Source: Fontivita pretiosa
Lineage (GTDB): Bacteria > Planctomycetota > Phycisphaerae > Tepidisphaerales > Tepidisphaeraceae
Reading direction: 5' to 3'
DNA length: 64,000 nucleotides
Assembly (NCBI RefSeq): GCF_050410795.1
Contig: NZ_CP191258.1
Location: 3,534,001 to 3,598,000 of the forward strand
Positions 62,108 to 64,000 of the stretch are shown here, piece after piece. Below the pieces are notes generated by a model. The model was not told where the DNA came from. It was given only the letters and a program-made list of their open reading frames with translations, and did no database searches. Numbering within the stretch: the stretch's first letter is position 1; every line of letters begins with the position of its first letter. The translations under genes were made by a program, and so were the position numbers.

Positions 62108-64000
62108 CTATCGGCCGGCGGCGCGCGTCGTGGCAGGCGCGGCCTCTCCCAGCCGGTTGCGGATCTCCGTCTCGATCCGAGTGAGCTGATCCAGCGCCAC
62201 CGGACCCAGCGGCGGGTCCATCGTCCGGGCGGCGGCGATCAGCTTCAACGCATCGTCATAGGCGAACGACGTGGTCAGACGCTCGGCCTCCTGACGGATC
62301 AGCGCGCCCATCGCCGGCTGATGGTTGATGTTCTGGCGAATATTCTCCGAGGCAAAGTCGATGGCCTGGGTGTATTGGCGGTCCAGCAGCAGTGCCCGCA
62401 TCCGGTCATTGATCAGGTTGGTGACCACAACCTCGGCGCGCTGGGGTCGAGAGGCCCAGTATTCCAGGGCCAGCCGGAAGTACTCCGCCGCTCGCCTGGG
62501 GTCATTCAGCCGCATGTAGATCGCGCCCAGGTTCTGATGTACGCCGGCCAACTGTTCCAGTCGTCCCTGGGCCGAGAGCTTTTCGGCAAGCTGGGTGAGC
62601 ACGACCATCTGCCGCTCGGGCTGAGCGCGAAAGCGTTCGGCGAGGTTGGCCAGTTCCTCGATCGCCAGTTGCGGCAGCAGGCTCTGGAGTACCAGCCAGG
62701 CGCTTTTCTGCACGCTGGGATCCGGTTCGTTGTCGGGGTCGAGCCTTTGACGGAGCTGTTCCCAGTACCGGTCGGCGTTGCGGAGTTTTCCCAGCGCCTC
62801 GACGGCGCGATAGCGTACGCGCGGATCGCGATCGCCAAGGTAGTCGGCCACGACCGAGGCGGATCGCGGATCGCCCAGCTCGCCGATCGCCCGCAGCGCC
62901 AGCCCGCGGATCTGCGACGATTCGCCGCGCGACACTTCCAGCAGCCGCATCAGCGTCGGCAGCAGCGATTCCTGACGCAGCGGGGCCATGGCGTCGATCA
63001 CGGCTTCGCGCAGTTCTGCCGTGCCGGTGCCCGGACGAAGACGCTCAAAGGCCTGTCGCAGCGCCTCGGCGGTTTGGCGCGCCAGGGCGGCGTCGGAGTC
63101 GCGGATCTTGGGGCCAAGCTGTTCCAGGGCGCGTGCGGCAGCGGTGGCTGAAAGCGGGGACGGATCGTTGAGCATGGCCAGCAGCGCCGGCACGGCGCGC
63201 AGATCGTTGATCGGCGCCAGGGCATCGGCCAGCCGCGCCCGCACCGCCGGCTCGGTCTCGATCGCGAGCTGCGCCAGCAGCGGTCCCAGCGCTTCAGCGT
63301 CGTTCATTGCCGCCAGCGTTGCCGCCGCCTGCTCCCGAACCTTGGGGCTGCTGTCGCCAATCAGCAGTCGGACCTGCTCGCGTGCGGCGGCGGAGACGGG
63401 GCGGTTGTCCAGCACTTCCTCGCGGACGATCGCAGCCCCGATCGCGCGGATCTCGGCTTCGGCGCTTCTCATGAATCGCAGGAGCATCTCGGCGCGCTGG
63501 GATGCGTTGGCGGCGGTGGTGTACTGCTCGGTGAGCAGCCGCTTCAGCTCGACGCTCAAGTCGCCGTAGCGACGTCGAAACTGTTCCAGCCGCGCCGATC
63601 GCCGGGCCAGCATCTCGGCGCGAAATTCCCCCTCGGGGCGATTGGCCTGAGTTGCCCACCACTGGTTCCACTGGTCCAGGTCCTGCCCGAAGCGGCTCTG
63701 GGCCGCCAGGTCGGCCAGGGCTTCGGCGGCGGCGCGTCGAATCGGCTCGCTCTCGTCGGCGGCGCGCAGCAGATTCATCAGCAGCTCGGCGGTTCGCTTT
63801 TCCACGAAAGAGCCGAGCACAAGGATGGCCTCTCGGCGGACCAGGTCCTGCGCCGGGGGGCGACGCTGCACCAGCGCCATCAGCCGTGTCAGGACCTCCG
63901 GATGATCGCGGTAATTGGCCAGCGCCCGCGCCGCGGCTTCGCTGAGGCTGCGGTTTCCGGCCCAGAGGGCGGCAAAAAGCGGATCGATCAGGGCCGGGTC
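62108..64000 (-). CDS. HEAT-repeat protein (5' end beyond the window)
   Basis: At least 630 residues of alternating helices with HEAT/PBS-type repeats (for example VRYRAVEALGKLRNADRYWE, AVRARLADALAPINDLRAVPALLAML, LSEAAARALANYRDHPEVL). The frame is open to the right window edge, so the N-terminus is missing; the most upstream in-window ATG at 63880 is not the start. The C-terminal ~170 residues are TPR-like (YMRLNDPRRAAEYFRLALEYW). Such proteins act as scaffolds; no enzymatic domain is visible. It lies 70 bases downstream of nadE's start on the same strand. Confidence 0.85.
   Translation of the reverse strand, partial: DPALIDPLFAALWAGNRSLSEAAARALANYRDHPEVLTRLMALVQRRPPAQDLVRREAILVLGSFVEKRTAELLMNLLRAADESEPIRRAAAEALADLAAQSRFGQDLDQWNQWWATQANRPEGEFRAEMLARRSARLEQFRRRYGDLSVELKRLLTEQYTTAANASQRAEMLLRFMRSAEAEIRAIGAAIVREEVLDNRPVSAAAREQVRLLIGDSSPKVREQAAATLAAMNDAEALGPLLAQLAIETEPAVRARLADALAPINDLRAVPALLAMLNDPSPLSATAAARALEQLGPKIRDSDAALARQTAEALRQAFERLRPGTGTAELREAVIDAMAPLRQESLLPTLMRLLEVSRGESSQIRGLALRAIGELGDPRSASVVADYLGDRDPRVRYRAVEALGKLRNADRYWEQLRQRLDPDNEPDPSVQKSAWLVLQSLLPQLAIEELANLAERFRAQPERQMVVLTQLAEKLSAQGRLEQLAGVHQNLGAIYMRLNDPRRAAEYFRLALEYWASRPQRAEVVVTNLINDRMRALLLDRQYTQAIDFASENIRQNINHQPAMGALIRQEAERLTTSFAYDDALKLIAAARTMDPPLGPVALDQLTRIETEIRNRLGEAAPATTRAAGR

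Noticed and set aside
60362..63151. A 929-codon open frame on the plus strand
   Set aside because: Antisense to nadE and the HEAT protein, both of which have clear family motifs. Composition is not protein-like.

Overview
The window looks like chromosomal DNA from a GC-rich member of the Planctomycetota, most plausibly Phycisphaerae-like. This is inferred from the gene mix, not from a marker search: a DUF3276/PUR protein beside lexA, tyrosine-autokinase exopolysaccharide genes with TPR-rich membrane proteins, many unlinked housekeeping genes, GH42 and GH106 glycosidases, M81 and RraA-like enzymes, and a full-length bacterial type A RNase P RNA. No phage, plasmid, insertion sequence, CRISPR array, tRNA or rRNA gene was recognised.

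Layout. 1-5 kb: MATE efflux pump, ileS and purN, tightly packed on +. 5-9.7 kb: a glycine-rich RRM protein (-), a MOT1-type molybdate/sulfate transporter, a DUF488 protein and a UvrD/PcrA helicase. 9.7-17.5 kb: a surface-polysaccharide block (TPR membrane protein, small exported protein, Wzc-like tyrosine kinase, O-antigen ligase/polymerase with TPR-like tail). 17.6-20.8 kb: PUR protein and lexA (-), a YjfB-like motility protein, rnpB with its own promoter and terminator (-), and an ECF sigma factor. 20.9-24.6 kb: a minus-strand glycosylation operon (HldE-like bifunctional enzyme with swapped domain order, then two GT2 glycosyltransferases). 24.7-31 kb: GH42 glycosidase, small proteins (PH, EVE, YlbF), a ThiF/MoeB enzyme and pyrD. 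31.3-31.6 kb: a tandem array of about five 52-bp units. 31.7-35.3 kb: two GT-B glycosyltransferases.

35.3-43.7 kb: dapF, a phospholipase-D-type cardiolipin synthase, an IMPase/HisN-like phosphatase, truA, an exported GH106-like glycosidase, a PIN-like protein, a PfkB sugar kinase and thpR. 43.8-54.2 kb: recA behind a long leader, an HtrA-type protease, alaS, a membrane protein, priA and trpF. 54.3-60 kb: an orphan strong terminator, then a probable catabolic module (MaoC, a solute-binding-like protein translationally coupled to a CaiB-type CoA transferase, RraA-like aldolase, M81 peptidase). 60.3-64 kb: nadE and a HEAT-repeat protein that runs off the right edge.

The most unusual structure is non-coding. 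Two diverged copies of a roughly 180-200-bp element with conserved palindromes sit at the two convergent gene junctions flanking the RraA/M81 pair. The 52-bp array sits at a third convergent junction. Other points worth checking are an isolated terminator implying an unannotated small RNA, loss of three of four expected zinc ligands at the IleS C-terminus, the swapped HldE architecture, and the long leaders of lexA and recA. I did not find a defence island or a clearly novel multi-gene system.
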